From AP-15 sp963716115 (GTDB taxonomy: Bacteria > Pseudomonadota > Alphaproteobacteria > ATCC43930 > CGMCC-115725), in contig CAVQSZ010000024.1 of assembly GCA_963716115.1 (NCBI GenBank), positions 62,001 to 126,000 on the forward strand: DNA of 64,000 nucleotides. The letters run 5' to 3'. The translations under genes and the position numbers were made by a program. Below are positions 19,418 to 28,448 of this stretch, piece by piece; position 1 is the first letter of the stretch; each line of letters opens with the position of its first letter. The notes beneath the pieces were generated by a model, which ran no database searches, was not told the origin of the DNA, and saw only the letters and a list, made by a program, of their open reading frames with translations.

Positions 19418-20083
19418 CTATTCGAGAGCCTGGCGCAATGCCGCAGCGCTCGCTGCCGGGCAGAGCGGCAGCGCCGCCAGGGTCAGGGCGGCCAGCAGCA
19501 GCAGGTGCGGGCGCGCCGCGCCGCCGCCCGCGCTCGCCTCGACCGCGCCGGCGCCGAAGACCAGCGGCGGCACATAGAGCGGCAGCGCCAGCAGCGCCAG
19601 CAGCACGCCTTGCCGCCGCGCGCCGAGCGTCAAGGCCGCCGCGACGCTGCCGATCAGGCTCATGACCGGGGTCCCGATCAGCAGGCTCAAGGTCAGGGTC
19701 GCGACGGCGGCCGGGCCGAGGTCGAGGACGAGCGCCAGGAACGGGCTGCACAGCGTCAACGGCAGTCCGGTCGCGACCCAGTGCGCGGCGCATTTGGCGA
19801 GCACCGCGAGCTCGAGCGGGATCGGCGCCAGAGCCAGCTGCTCGAGCCCGCCATCCTCGAAATCGGCCTCGAACAACCGGTCGAGCGACAACAGCGCCGC
19901 GAGCAGAGCCGCCACCCAGACGATCCCGGCGCCGATCCGCCGCAGGATTTCGGGCTCCGGGCCGACCCCCAGCGGGAACAGCGCCACGGCCAGCACGAAG
20001 AAGCCGACCACCAGGCCCGCATCGCCGCCCTGGCGCAGGGCCAGCCGCAGATCGCGCCGGAAGATGCCGAGGAACGCGGTCAT
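19418..20083 (-). CDS. ccmB: haem exporter permease CcmB
   Basis: 221 aa, six membrane helices, full length. FEADFEDGGLEQLALAPIP is the characteristic cytoplasmic loop of CcmB. Forms the CcmAB ABC complex, which powers release of holo-CcmE. Overlaps ccmA by four bases (ATGA). A 53-base gap precedes ccmC. Confidence 0.92.
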   Translation of the reverse strand: MTAFLGIFRRDLRLALRQGGDAGLVVGFFVLAVALFPLGVGPEPEILRRIGAGIVWVAALLAALLSLDRLFEADFEDGGLEQLALAPIPLELAVLAKCAAHWVATGLPLTLCSPFLALVLDLGPAAVATLTLSLLIGTPVMSLIGSVAAALTLGARRQGVLLALLALPLYVPPLVFGAGAVEASAGGGAARPHLLLLAALTLAALPLCPAASAAALRQALE

Positions 20084-20790
20084 TCCCAGCCGGCGGCGTC
20101 GATCGGCGGCGGCGCAAAGCCGGCGAGCGCCAGGCTCAGCGGCGCGGCGAGCGCGATCGGCCGATGCGTCGACAGGATGACCCGCCCGCCCGCCGCCCGA
20201 TGCGCGGCGATCGCCTGCTCGAGCCGGGCCTGGCCGTCATCGTCGAGCGCGCCGGTGGGCTCGTCGAGCAGCCACAGCGGCGCCGGCGCCGCCAGCAGGC
20301 GCGCCAGCGCCAGGCGCCGGCGCTGCCCGGCGGAGAGCCAGCGGCACGGCCAGTCGGCGATCGGGGCCAGGGCAAAGGCGGCGAGCGCCCGGTCGAGGCT
20401 TGCCGTGGAGCGGCGCGGCGCGGCGCCCCGCAGCGCCGCCCAGAAAGCCAGGCTCTCGCGCGCCGTCAGCCCCGGCTTGACCGCATCCTGATGCCCGACA
20501 TAGTGCAGCCGGGCGCGATGCGCGATCGGATCGGCCTCGATCGGCGCCGAGCCCCAATCGAGCCGCCCCGCCGCCCGCGGGATCAGCCCCGCGGCCAGCC
20601 GCAACAGGCTCGTCTTGCCGCTGCCGTTGGGCCCGGTCACGACCAAAGCGCCGCCCGCCGGCAGACCGAACGAGACGCCGGCGAAGACCAGCCGCTCGCC
20701 GCGGCGGCAGGCGAGATCGTGAGCGATCAGGTCGGGCGCGGTCATCGGATCGGGTGCGGTCATCGGGTCAGGCTGGGGGGCGGACGGCAA
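20080..20790 (-). CDS. ccmA: haem exporter ATP-binding protein CcmA
   Basis: ABC ATPase of about 220 aa: Walker A GPNGSGKTSLLRLA, signature LSAGQRRRLALARLL, Walker B LWLLDEPTGALD and the switch His in STHRPI. The start is ambiguous. An 18-base tandem repeat encodes DPMTAPDPMTAP, so ATG codons at 20763 and 20745 also fit; the family begins at about MTAPDLIAHDLACRRG (20745). A strong terminator lies directly at the 20790 start, so translation more likely begins at one of the later codons from a promoter I cannot place. Confidence 0.9.
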   Translation of the reverse strand: MPSAPQPDPMTAPDPMTAPDLIAHDLACRRGERLVFAGVSFGLPAGGALVVTGPNGSGKTSLLRLAAGLIPRAAGRLDWGSAPIEADPIAHRARLHYVGHQDAVKPGLTARESLAFWAALRGAAPRRSTASLDRALAAFALAPIADWPCRWLSAGQRRRLALARLLAAPAPLWLLDEPTGALDDDGQARLEQAIAAHRAAGGRVILSTHRPIALAAPLSLALAGFAPPPIDAAGWE

Positions 20791-20825
20791 AAAAGCGGCT
20801 CCGGATGGGGGAAATCCGGAGCCGC
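20789..20825 (-). terminator. intrinsic terminator upstream of ccmA
   Basis: On the minus strand a perfect 12-bp stem GCGGCTCCGGAT / ATCCGGAGCCGC with a 7-base loop TTCCCCC is followed by six T residues. It would stop transcription just before ccmA, so it ends a separate transcript. Confidence 0.9.
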
Positions 20826-20895
20826 GCCGCCAGCGGTCGATTGCTCGACCGTGTACGAGGTTTGGGGGACAAACCTGTAAGGATCAACCTTACGC
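20789..20895 (-). ncRNA. candidate structured small RNA, four consecutive hairpins
   Basis: Reading the minus strand: hairpin 1 GTAAGG-TTGAT-CCTTAC (20877-20893), hairpin 2 AGGTTTG-TCCCC-CAAACCT (20858-20876) directly abutting it, hairpin 3 GGTCGA-GCAA-TCGACC (20835-20850) capped by a GNRA-type GCAA loop, and the terminator hairpin. All stems are perfect. A -10-like CATATAGG lies just upstream, which would start the RNA at hairpin 1; no good -35 is visible. Two loops expose C-rich UCCCC(C), which could pair with Shine-Dalgarno-like sequence. An 81-codon open frame across it looks non-coding. Not a family I can name; it could instead be a leader attenuator. Confidence 0.6.
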
Positions 20896-21057
20896 GTCCT
20901 ATATGGGGTGTCGATTGGGACTTCCGTTGGTGAAAAGTGTGACGATTCGATGAATTTCGTCGCGGCCAAGCCCGCAGGGGCGTTCCGCCGGGGCAGCTGC
21001 ATCATTAGGCGAACAAGGTCTTGACGAGATCGCCCAACCGGTCGCAGGGGCGCCGCG

Positions 21058-22605
21058 TCACCCCCCGCTGCCGCCGGCGCTCAGCTCCGGATAGACCAGG
21101 CGGTCCGCCCTTTCCCGGTCGAACGTGAAGAACGACGGCGAGGTCAGCCGGGCCCCGCCGCCGGTCACGCGCAGCACGGCGTGCTCGTGATGGAACCCGG
21201 CGGTGAAGCCGATGAACATCCCCGCTCGGGGCTTCACCGCGATGTCGAGCCCGGTGAAGTAGAGCTCGCCGCCTTCGTAATCGTCGTTCAGATAGGCGAC
21301 GCCGGCAAAATCGCGGTAGGCCATCTGATGCGGCGTCCGATCGGGGTTGGCGTTGTCGGCGTGCGGCCGCATGAAGATGCCGGGCGGCCACTGCACGATC
21401 TGGGTCAGGTCGGTGTAGATCGGCCGCGTCAGACGATAAAACGCCGCCAGCAATCGCCCTGCCGCGCGCTGCTTCTCGATCAGCAGGCGCCCGGCCCCAG
21501 GGTCGGCGGCGAGGATATCGGCCAGCCACAGAAGGCGGGAATTCCAAAAGGGATCAATCGCCTCGCTGACGTAGACCCGGTGCTTCAGCGCGGCATAGGC
21601 GTCGCACAGGCGGGCGCATTCCGCGGGCGTCATGAAATTTTCGACACACAGGAAGTCGACCCGCTCGGCATCCTGCGCCGCATCGAGCCAATAGGTCTCG
21701 CCGTGATCGAGCAGCCGTCCCTGCTCGTCGATCCGGGCGCGCCCCTGGCGGTTGGCCTCGGTCTCGTGCGGGAGGATATCGTCGAGCGGGCCGCCCGCCG
21801 TCCAGGCAATCTCCGGCCGCCCGGCGACCGCCGGCGCGGCCCCGACCGCCGGCAATGGCGGGCGGCGGTCGACAGGCTCCTTGAGGCGCAGCCTGCTCAC
21901 ATGCCCGCCGACCCGCTGTCCATCGGGATGGCTTCCCGTAAAATAATACCGCTGCCACGCCTGCCGCGTCGCCGCCTCGTCGCCGGCGCGCACGCGGTCC
22001 AAAAATCCGTCCCGGGCATTGCGGAAGGCGTCGTGCTGACGGCTCAGCTCGGGATTGTCGGAGAGGCGGTGGATCTCGACCTCGCAATCAGCCAGCGCCT
22101 GCTTCGCTGTCGGGAAGATGACGCAATACGGCTCGCCTTCCTCGAACCGCACCCGTCCGGGCCGGATGATCTGCCAGTTCATCGTAAACGGATAGGGCAG
22201 CCAGTCCGCCTCGATCACCCCGGTCAGCGGATACGCGTTGTCCTTGGGCTGGTTGAACGGGCCGGTGGCGACCAGATCCCAGCCCGGATCGGTCATGAAC
22301 AGATAGTCGGTGTGGAAGGTGACGATGCCGCGGGAAAAATTCGAGCGGCAGAAGTGGTCGATCGGCCGGCCGCCGGGCAACGGCGCCAAGGCCCGCACCG
22401 TCAGATCGTCGATCGCCGGCCCGCCGTTCCATTCGACCTCGATCGGCGCCGGACACAGGATCTCCCAGCCGCTCGCATTGGCGATCGACAACGGCAGGCA
22501 GCGGTAGGGATGCCGGTCGGGGAATTCGTCCATCCACCGGCGCTGCGCCCTGGCCGGCGCCACGGTCGGCGGGAACTCGTGAAACGCATAGCATTTGAGC
22601 TTCAT
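21058..22605 (-). CDS. DUF6065 domain fused to 2-oxoglutarate/Fe(II) oxygenase
   Basis: 515 aa, cytosolic by sequence. Residues ~1-215 match DUF6065: MKLKCYAFHEFPPTV, then PLSIANASGWEILCPAP, VEWNGGP, GPFNQPKDNAYPLTG and the FTMNWQIIRPGRV region. Residues ~320-515 form a prolyl-4-hydroxylase-like double-stranded beta helix with iron ligands His415 and Asp417 (MRPHADN), a distal His in GFHHEHAV (472-475) and a likely 2OG-binding Arg486. A Pro-rich linker joins them. DUF6065 has no known function; the fusion suggests that it presents or modifies a substrate that the oxygenase hydroxylates. The adjacent AMP-forming ligase gene lies 27 bases upstream in the same direction. Confidence 0.8.
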   Translation of the reverse strand: MKLKCYAFHEFPPTVAPARAQRRWMDEFPDRHPYRCLPLSIANASGWEILCPAPIEVEWNGGPAIDDLTVRALAPLPGGRPIDHFCRSNFSRGIVTFHTDYLFMTDPGWDLVATGPFNQPKDNAYPLTGVIEADWLPYPFTMNWQIIRPGRVRFEEGEPYCVIFPTAKQALADCEVEIHRLSDNPELSRQHDAFRNARDGFLDRVRAGDEAATRQAWQRYYFTGSHPDGQRVGGHVSRLRLKEPVDRRPPLPAVGAAPAVAGRPEIAWTAGGPLDDILPHETEANRQGRARIDEQGRLLDHGETYWLDAAQDAERVDFLCVENFMTPAECARLCDAYAALKHRVYVSEAIDPFWNSRLLWLADILAADPGAGRLLIEKQRAAGRLLAAFYRLTRPIYTDLTQIVQWPPGIFMRPHADNANPDRTPHQMAYRDFAGVAYLNDDYEGGELYFTGLDIAVKPRAGMFIGFTAGFHHEHAVLRVTGGGARLTSPSFFTFDRERADRLVYPELSAGGSGG

Positions 22606-22632
22606 TCTCGCGCCCGCTCCCGCCGCAAGCGT

Positions 22633-23892
22633 TCAGCCGAGCTCGCGGCGGTCGTCGATCACCTTGCCGTCGTCGGGCAGGCTGCCCTGTACCGCCGGGC
22701 GCACCGCGCCGCGCAATTTCGTCAAGGCCTGCAAGGTTTCGGCGATGCGCGCCGGGTCTTCCGCCGGCTCGGTCTGTTCGACGAAGAGCGTCATCTCGTC
22801 GGCCCCGGCCGGGCGCTCGACCACGAGGCGGGCGCGCACGATCGATCGATGGCGGCGCAGCACGTCGGCGACCTGCTCGGGATGAACGAACATGCCGCGC
22901 ACCTTGGTCGTCTGATCGGCGCGGCCGAGCCAGCCCTTGATCCGCAGGTTGGTCCGGCCGCACGCGCTGCGGCCCGGCAGCGCCGCCGACAGATCGCCGG
23001 TGGCGAAGCGGATCAGCGGATATTCCGGGGTCAGGCTGGTGACCACGACCTCGCCGACCGCGCCCGGCTCGACCGGCTCTGCGGCGCCGGGTTGGACGAG
23101 CTCGAGGATGATCCCCTCGTCGACCACCATGCCCTCGCCGACCGACCCGTCCGGACCGCGGCTCTCATAGGCGATGACGCCGATATCGGCGGTGCCGTAG
23201 CATTGCAGGACGCCGATCCCGCCGCGGCCGAGCTCGGCGCGCAGCGCCCCCGGCAGCGCCTCGGCTCCGACCAGCGCCTTCTTCAGCGAGGAGAGGTCGA
23301 TGCCCTCGGCCGCCGCCCGGTCGAGCAGGATCTTCAGGAAGGACGGCGTCCCGACATAGCCGACCGGCTTCAGATCGGCGATCGCGCGCAGCTGCTGCTC
23401 GGTCTGGCCGACCCCGGCCGGGATGACCGGGCAGCCGAGCGCCTCGGCGCCGCTCTCGACCATCGCGCCGGCCGGGGTCAGATGATAGGAGAAGCTGTTG
23501 TGCACAAGGTCGCCGGCACGGAACCCGGCGGCGTAAAGCGCGCGGGCGAACCGCCAGAAATCGGGCCGCCTGCCCTCGGGCTCGTAGATCGGCCCGGGCG
23601 AGGCGAAGACCCGGCGCAACGCCGCTACCGGCGCCGCGGCGAAGCCGCCGAACGGCGGGTCGCGCCGCTGCGCCTCGACGAGCGCCGATTTGCGCGTCAG
23701 CGGCAACAGGGCGAGCGCCCGCCGGTCGGCCACATCCTGCGGACGCACCCCGGCGAGCAAGGCGCGGTAGGCGGGCGAGCGCTCCCTGGCGGCGGCGACG
23801 ACCCCCGGCAGCGCCGCCATCAGCGCCGCCTCGCGCTCTTCCGGATCGCGTATTTCGAGCCCATCGTAAAACCGCGTGTCCACGCGTAGCAC
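22633..23892 (-). CDS. phenylacetate-CoA ligase (PaaK)-like AMP-forming ligase
   Basis: 419 aa, typical PaaK length. Adenylate-forming motifs: RRVFASPGPIYEP (a weak equivalent of the usual Ser/Gly/Thr-rich P-loop), GTPSFLKILLD, LQCYGTADIGVIAYE (A5-like), then the A7-A8 region RFATGDLSA and GWLGRADQTTKVRGMFVHP. PaaK-type enzymes activate aryl acids to CoA thioesters. No phenylacetate-pathway genes are nearby. It lies upstream of the DUF6065-oxygenase in the same direction, so the ligase could load a substrate for it; that is inference. Confidence 0.82.
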   Translation of the reverse strand: MLRVDTRFYDGLEIRDPEEREAALMAALPGVVAAARERSPAYRALLAGVRPQDVADRRALALLPLTRKSALVEAQRRDPPFGGFAAAPVAALRRVFASPGPIYEPEGRRPDFWRFARALYAAGFRAGDLVHNSFSYHLTPAGAMVESGAEALGCPVIPAGVGQTEQQLRAIADLKPVGYVGTPSFLKILLDRAAAEGIDLSSLKKALVGAEALPGALRAELGRGGIGVLQCYGTADIGVIAYESRGPDGSVGEGMVVDEGIILELVQPGAAEPVEPGAVGEVVVTSLTPEYPLIRFATGDLSAALPGRSACGRTNLRIKGWLGRADQTTKVRGMFVHPEQVADVLRRHRSIVRARLVVERPAGADEMTLFVEQTEPAEDPARIAETLQALTKLRGAVRPAVQGSLPDDGKVIDDRRELG

Positions 23893-24032
23893 TCCTGCCC
23901 GTCCGGCCCGTCGCAGACGGTACCACCGCTCGAAGCGGTTGGAAATCTTGCAGTCCGGCGCGCCGTTAAGTAGGGTCGCAGCGCTCGGCCGAAGCGCGAG
24001 CCCCAGGGGCGGGACAATTCAGGGGGAGAGCC

Positions 24033-25463
24033 GTGAGCACTTTACACGACGATCGCGGGATGAGCCGCTTGGTCGCAGCAGTGTTCAGCTTTCTGTCGGC
24101 CCTGACCATGCTCGCGGCGCTGCTGCGCCCGCTGCCGGCGGCGGCGCAGGAGCTTACGGCGGGAGACCGGGTTCGCCTCGAGGCGCAGAAGGAGGCGCTC
24201 TTTCAACAGATGTTCCGCGAGCCGGCGAACCTCGACGCCACCTTCGCCTATGCCGAGGCGTCGGCCGAGCTCGGCGACTATGAAGCCGCGGTTTCCGCGC
24301 TCGAACGGATGCTGCTGTTCAACCCGAAGCTGCCGCGGGTTCAGCTCGAGCTCGGCGCGCTCTATTTCCGGATGGGCTCGTTCGATGTCGCCCGCTCCTA
24401 TTTCGACAAGGCGGCGGCGGCCAACCCGCCGCCCGAGGTCCGCGCCCGCGTCGACGAATACCTGGCGCAAATCGAGAAGAACGAGTCGCGCCACCACCTG
24501 ACCGGCTACCTGTTCCTCGGCGGCCAGTATCAGTCGGACGCCAACATCGCCGGCTCGTCGCAGCTCCTGACCCCGATCTTCCCGTTCCCGGTGCTGCTCA
24601 ACACGCCGTTCACCAAGCAGGCCTCCGGCAGCGTCTTCGCCAGCGGCTCGGCGATTTACAGCTACGATCTGGAAACGCAGAGCCGGGACACCCTGGAAGT
24701 GACCAGCGTCGGCTATCTGAGCCGCTATTTCAACAACCTGGTGAACCGGCTCGACCTGGCGCTGCTCGAGGTCACCGCCGGCCCGCGCTTCAACTTCCCG
24801 AACGGCGGCCTGCTCGGCGGCAAGCCGGCGTCGTTCAAGCCCTATGTGATCGGCGACGAGGTGGGACTTGGATGGAACCAGTACTTCGCCGCGATCGGGG
24901 CCGGGCTCGAATACGACCAGATCACGTGGGACGATTTGGCGATAAAGGCGGTGTACGAGCTGCGCCACAAGAACTACACCAACGCGCCGGACCGGCCGCT
25001 GTCCAGCGGCCTCAACGGCACCGACAATCTGGTTTCGCTGTCGCTGCTCAAGCCGATCACGGCGAATTCCACGTTGAACCTGCAATTCGATTACCTCAAC
25101 CAGGCAGCCAAGCTGGGCTTCTACTCGAACTCGACCTACGCGGTGGGCGGCTCGTACCGCATCCGCTATGACGACCCGATCGGCCTGACCTCGAGCAAAT
25201 GGGAGAGCAGCGTCTTTGTCGGCCGCGCCTGGAGCTATTACGCAGCCCCCGACCCGTGCTGCAACACCAGCGGCAACCCGTTCGCGCCGGGGATCAGCAC
25301 CCAATTGACGCAGCGCTGGCGGTTCGGCTTCACCCACACCGTGCCGGTAGAGCGCAACATCGCGATCGTGCTGCAGTTCGAGCGCGATATCGTCTCGTCG
25401 AACCTGCCGATTTATGCCTATACCAACACCTCGGTCCTGCTTGGCCCGCAGATCAATTTCTAG
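24033..25463 (+). CDS. Slam-like outer-membrane translocon: TPR domain plus beta-barrel (DUF560)
   Basis: 476 aa from GTG 24033 after a GGGGGAGAG site (ATG 24060 also possible). A signal peptide ends near AAAQE (~residue 40). TPR-like repeats cover ~50-150 (ATFAYAEASAELGDYEAAVSALERMLLFNP and next). From ~155 to the end come alternating strands typical of an outer-membrane barrel, starting GYLFLGGQYQSDANIAGSS and ending with a terminal Phe (LLGPQINF). TPR plus DUF560 barrel is the architecture of surface lipoprotein assembly modulators (Slam), which move TbpB-like proteins to the cell surface. The following gene encodes such a candidate client 13 bases away. Confidence 0.8.
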   Translation: MSTLHDDRGMSRLVAAVFSFLSALTMLAALLRPLPAAAQELTAGDRVRLEAQKEALFQQMFREPANLDATFAYAEASAELGDYEAAVSALERMLLFNPKLPRVQLELGALYFRMGSFDVARSYFDKAAAANPPPEVRARVDEYLAQIEKNESRHHLTGYLFLGGQYQSDANIAGSSQLLTPIFPFPVLLNTPFTKQASGSVFASGSAIYSYDLETQSRDTLEVTSVGYLSRYFNNLVNRLDLALLEVTAGPRFNFPNGGLLGGKPASFKPYVIGDEVGLGWNQYFAAIGAGLEYDQITWDDLAIKAVYELRHKNYTNAPDRPLSSGLNGTDNLVSLSLLKPITANSTLNLQFDYLNQAAKLGFYSNSTYAVGGSYRIRYDDPIGLTSSKWESSVFVGRAWSYYAAPDPCCNTSGNPFAPGISTQLTQRWRFGFTHTVPVERNIAIVLQFERDIVSSNLPIYAYTNTSVLLGPQINF

Positions 25464-25476
25464 GGAGGCTGCGAGG

Positions 25477-28346
25477 ATGGCGATCGTCCGGTATCCGCTG
25501 CGCGCCGCCGCGCTGGCCCCGTTGCTGGTCAGCACCGCCCTGGTGAGCCCGGCGGCGCTCGCCCAGCAGCGCGTCGGCGTCAACAGCGCCGTCAACCCGA
25601 ACGCGACCGGCATCCCCCCCGGCGCCGCGCCCCGGCGGCTGGTGCTCGGCCAGGACGTGGTCTTCAACGAGCGGATCACCACCGAAGCGCTGGGTCAGAC
25701 GCAGATCCTGTTTGTCGACGAGTCGACGATGACGATCGGCCCGAGCTCGGACATGGTGATCGACACCTTCGTCTTCGACCCGAGCACGGGGGCCGGCAAG
25801 CTGGCGGCCAACCTGACCCGCGGCGTCTTCCGCTTTGTCGGCGGCAAGCTCAGCAAGCAGGAGAACGCGGTCACGATGACGACGCCGGTGGCGACCATCG
25901 GCATCCGCGGCGGCGTCGCCTTTATCACCCTCACCCCGGGCGGCGGCCTCGACGTGATCTTCGCCTACGGCGCCGGGGTCACCGTGACCGGGTTGAACGG
26001 GGTCGCGCAAACCATCACCCGGCCCGGCTTTCACGTCACCGTGGCGGGGCAGGGCGCTTCGCCATCGCCGCCGGGGCCGGCGCCGCAGGGCGCGATCGGG
26101 GCGCTGCTCGCCCAGCTCGACGGCCGCCCCGGCGGCAGCGGCGGCGCGCGCACCGTGCCGACCGAGAGCACCGTCGCCAGCAGCGGCGTCGAGAAGGTCA
26201 TCTCAGGCAACGTCACGGCGAGCGTCCAGGCCGCCAACCGCAACCAGCCGCCGACCGCGCAACCCCCCAGGGTCAGCGCCACCGTGCAGCAATCGGCGAC
26301 CAACCTCCAGCTCGCGGCGAACCAGCCTTTGGCGGCGTCTCCCCCATCGCCGCCGCCACCGCCAGCTCCGCCGCCGCCGCCAGCTGCCGCCGCCACCACG
26401 CTCCGCCGCCGCCGCCACCCGCTCCACCACCAGCTCCGCCGCCGCCACCGCCGCCCGTTCCGCCGCCTCCTCCGCCGCCCGTCGTCATTTCCTACGCCGG
26501 GGTGTTCAAGAGCACGGACCACAGCCCCAGCGGCGCGAAATTCGGCTTTATCGGGCAGACCGCCCCCGAGCTGATCCCATTCCCGAACGCATCCCTGTCG
26601 AGCGGCGTCCTGAGCAGCACCCTCGGCGGCGCGGGGCAGCTGACGATCCCGATGCCGCCGGGCGTCGCCGTGCTGCCGCTGGACGGGGCCGGGACCCGCA
26701 GCCCGCTCGGGCCGGTTACCGGGACGACGTTCCTGTCGGCCGACGGCACGTTCTTCTACGCCGACCTGGTGCCGCTGAACGCGCCGACGCAGCGCGAATT
26801 CGTCGCCGGCGGCAAGCCTGCCGGCGCCGCCGTCCTCGCCCCGACCGGGAGCACCCGAATATTCGCGTTCAGCGTCCAGCCGGATGCGGCGCTGCTGTCG
26901 CGGATACCGTTTATTCGCACCGAAGTCGGCGGCAACCTGGCGGGCGCATCTGTATCGCCGCTCTATCTGGTCGCGCCGGCGAGCACCGCGATCGGCGACG
27001 CAAGCACGGTCGCCGCCGCCCGAACCTTGCAGGCCAGCCTCGCGATCACCGGGAGCCGGGGCGGGCAGCAATCGGTCGCGGCGATGGGCATCGGGACCGT
27101 CTCGACCTTGGAGAGCTCCGGAGCGCCGATCATCGGCGGCGAGCTGCGCGGCTCCTCGCAATTGTCATCGGCCAGCCCGCCCGTCCGCATCGGGTCGAGC
27201 CTCACCTCGGTGGTCGACGGCGCCGGGCAGAGCCTCTACGGCAGCAACGCGATCTCGGGCTTTGTGCTGGACCAGACGCAGTACAACACCACCGCGGCCG
27301 GCAGCGGGGTTCTGACCACGCCGGTGATCCCGTCGACCGCGAGCGAGGTCCCGCTCGCCGTGTCGGGATCGCCGACCAGCTACGGCGTCAACCAGCCGGC
27401 GATCCCCGTCCCGTTGCCGACCGGGGTCGGCGCCAGCCGCACGACGCAGACGCTCGCCGGCTATTTCGGCGGGCTGATGAACACCACCGCCCAAGCCAGG
27501 CCATACGCGATCACCGGCGCGACCTCGCTCAGCACCGACGCCCCCAGCAACCGCATCGCCGCGACCTTGACCAGCGACCGCCTGTCGCCATCGCAGACCG
27601 GCGGCATCAGCACGGTCCAGATGCAGTATGGCGGGCTGACCGGCAACGCCGGCGGGCGCGAAGCCTTTGTCGACGACCACATCTTCGGCGTCGCCGAGAG
27701 CCAGAATCCGGGCGCCCCGCAGCAGATCGACGGCGCGACCCTGGTCGTCGCCGGTGATCCCAACGCGGCGGGAAAGCTCTACCTGATGAGCTCGGCGGCC
27801 GCGCCGCCGCCGAGCTCGCTGCTGCCGGCGCACGCCGCCTATTGCGAGTGCCAGTTTCTCCAATGGGGCTACTGGGGGGGCGATCTTAGAACCGGAAACG
27901 ACAGCAGCAGCGCGATCTCCCGCATCGATCGGGGCCATATCAACTTTTGGGTGGCGGGGCAGCCGACCCCGATCGCCGACATCAGCCGGCTCACCAGCAT
28001 GGGCGCCACCGGCAGCTATTCGGGCCACCTGATCGGCTCGGTGTTCAACAACGGCGCGCAGTATATCGCCGCCGGGGGCTTGAACGCGACCTATAATTTC
28101 GCCACTCAGATGGGCAAGTTCTCCGTCCTCAACTATGACGGCGTCAGCTTCGCCGCCACCGGCCGGGCGCCGCTTGCGGGGTCGAACTACACGTTCGGCA
28201 TAACCGACGTTCCCGGGCTTTCCGGCAAAGTCTCCGGCGGCTTCTACGGCCCGAATGCGGCCAACACCGGAGGCAACTTCTCGTTCAGCAAGACCGTGGG
28301 CCCGACCTACTTCACATCGGGGATCTTTGCGGCCAAGAAGAATTGA
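25477..28346 (+). CDS. FecR-domain secreted protein with TbpB-like C-terminal barrel, one frameshift
   Basis: About 955 aa if joined. The ATG follows a GGGAGGCTG site. Sec signal peptide with cleavage after PAALAQ and no lipobox Cys. A FecR-like domain at ~45-190 has MTTPVATIGIRGGVAFITL. A long linker ends in a Pro-rich tract (~26340-26490), where one base is missing and the frame changes; the second frame reads PPPVVISYAGVFKST onward. Residues near the end, SGGFYGPNAANTGGNFSFSK and YFTSGIFAAKKN, match the GxFYGPxAxxxGG strand pattern of TbpB-type 8-stranded barrels, the known Slam-recognition module. Likely exported to the surface by the upstream Slam-like gene; ligand unknown. Confidence 0.75.
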
Positions 28347-28396
28347 GCCGGGCGCGCGCCGCCACGGCGGAACGGGCCGACGGCCCGCCCGAACGC

Positions 28397-28426
28397 AAAA
28401 GACCCGCCGGCGGGGCCGGCGGGTCT
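28397..28426 (-). terminator. intrinsic terminator for the 28449-28829 gene
   Basis: Minus-strand stem AGACCCGCCGG / CCGGCGGGTCT with a 5-base loop, followed by TTTT. The same hairpin lies after the FecR gene on the plus strand but has no T run there. Confidence 0.75.
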
Positions 28427-28448
28427 GGACGAGGCGGGCGCGGGCTGG

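Noticed and set aside
20760..21005. 81-codon open frame upstream of ccmA
   Set aside because: Covers four hairpins and a terminator, with no ribosome site or family; the RNA reading is better.
21181..23889. 902-codon plus-strand frame
   Set aside because: Spans the antisense of two clear genes and has the Arg/Gly-rich composition of a shadow.
26203..26488. Gly/Ala/Trp-rich minus-strand frames, possible repeat protein
   Set aside because: Reverse strand of the Pro-rich linker of the FecR protein.
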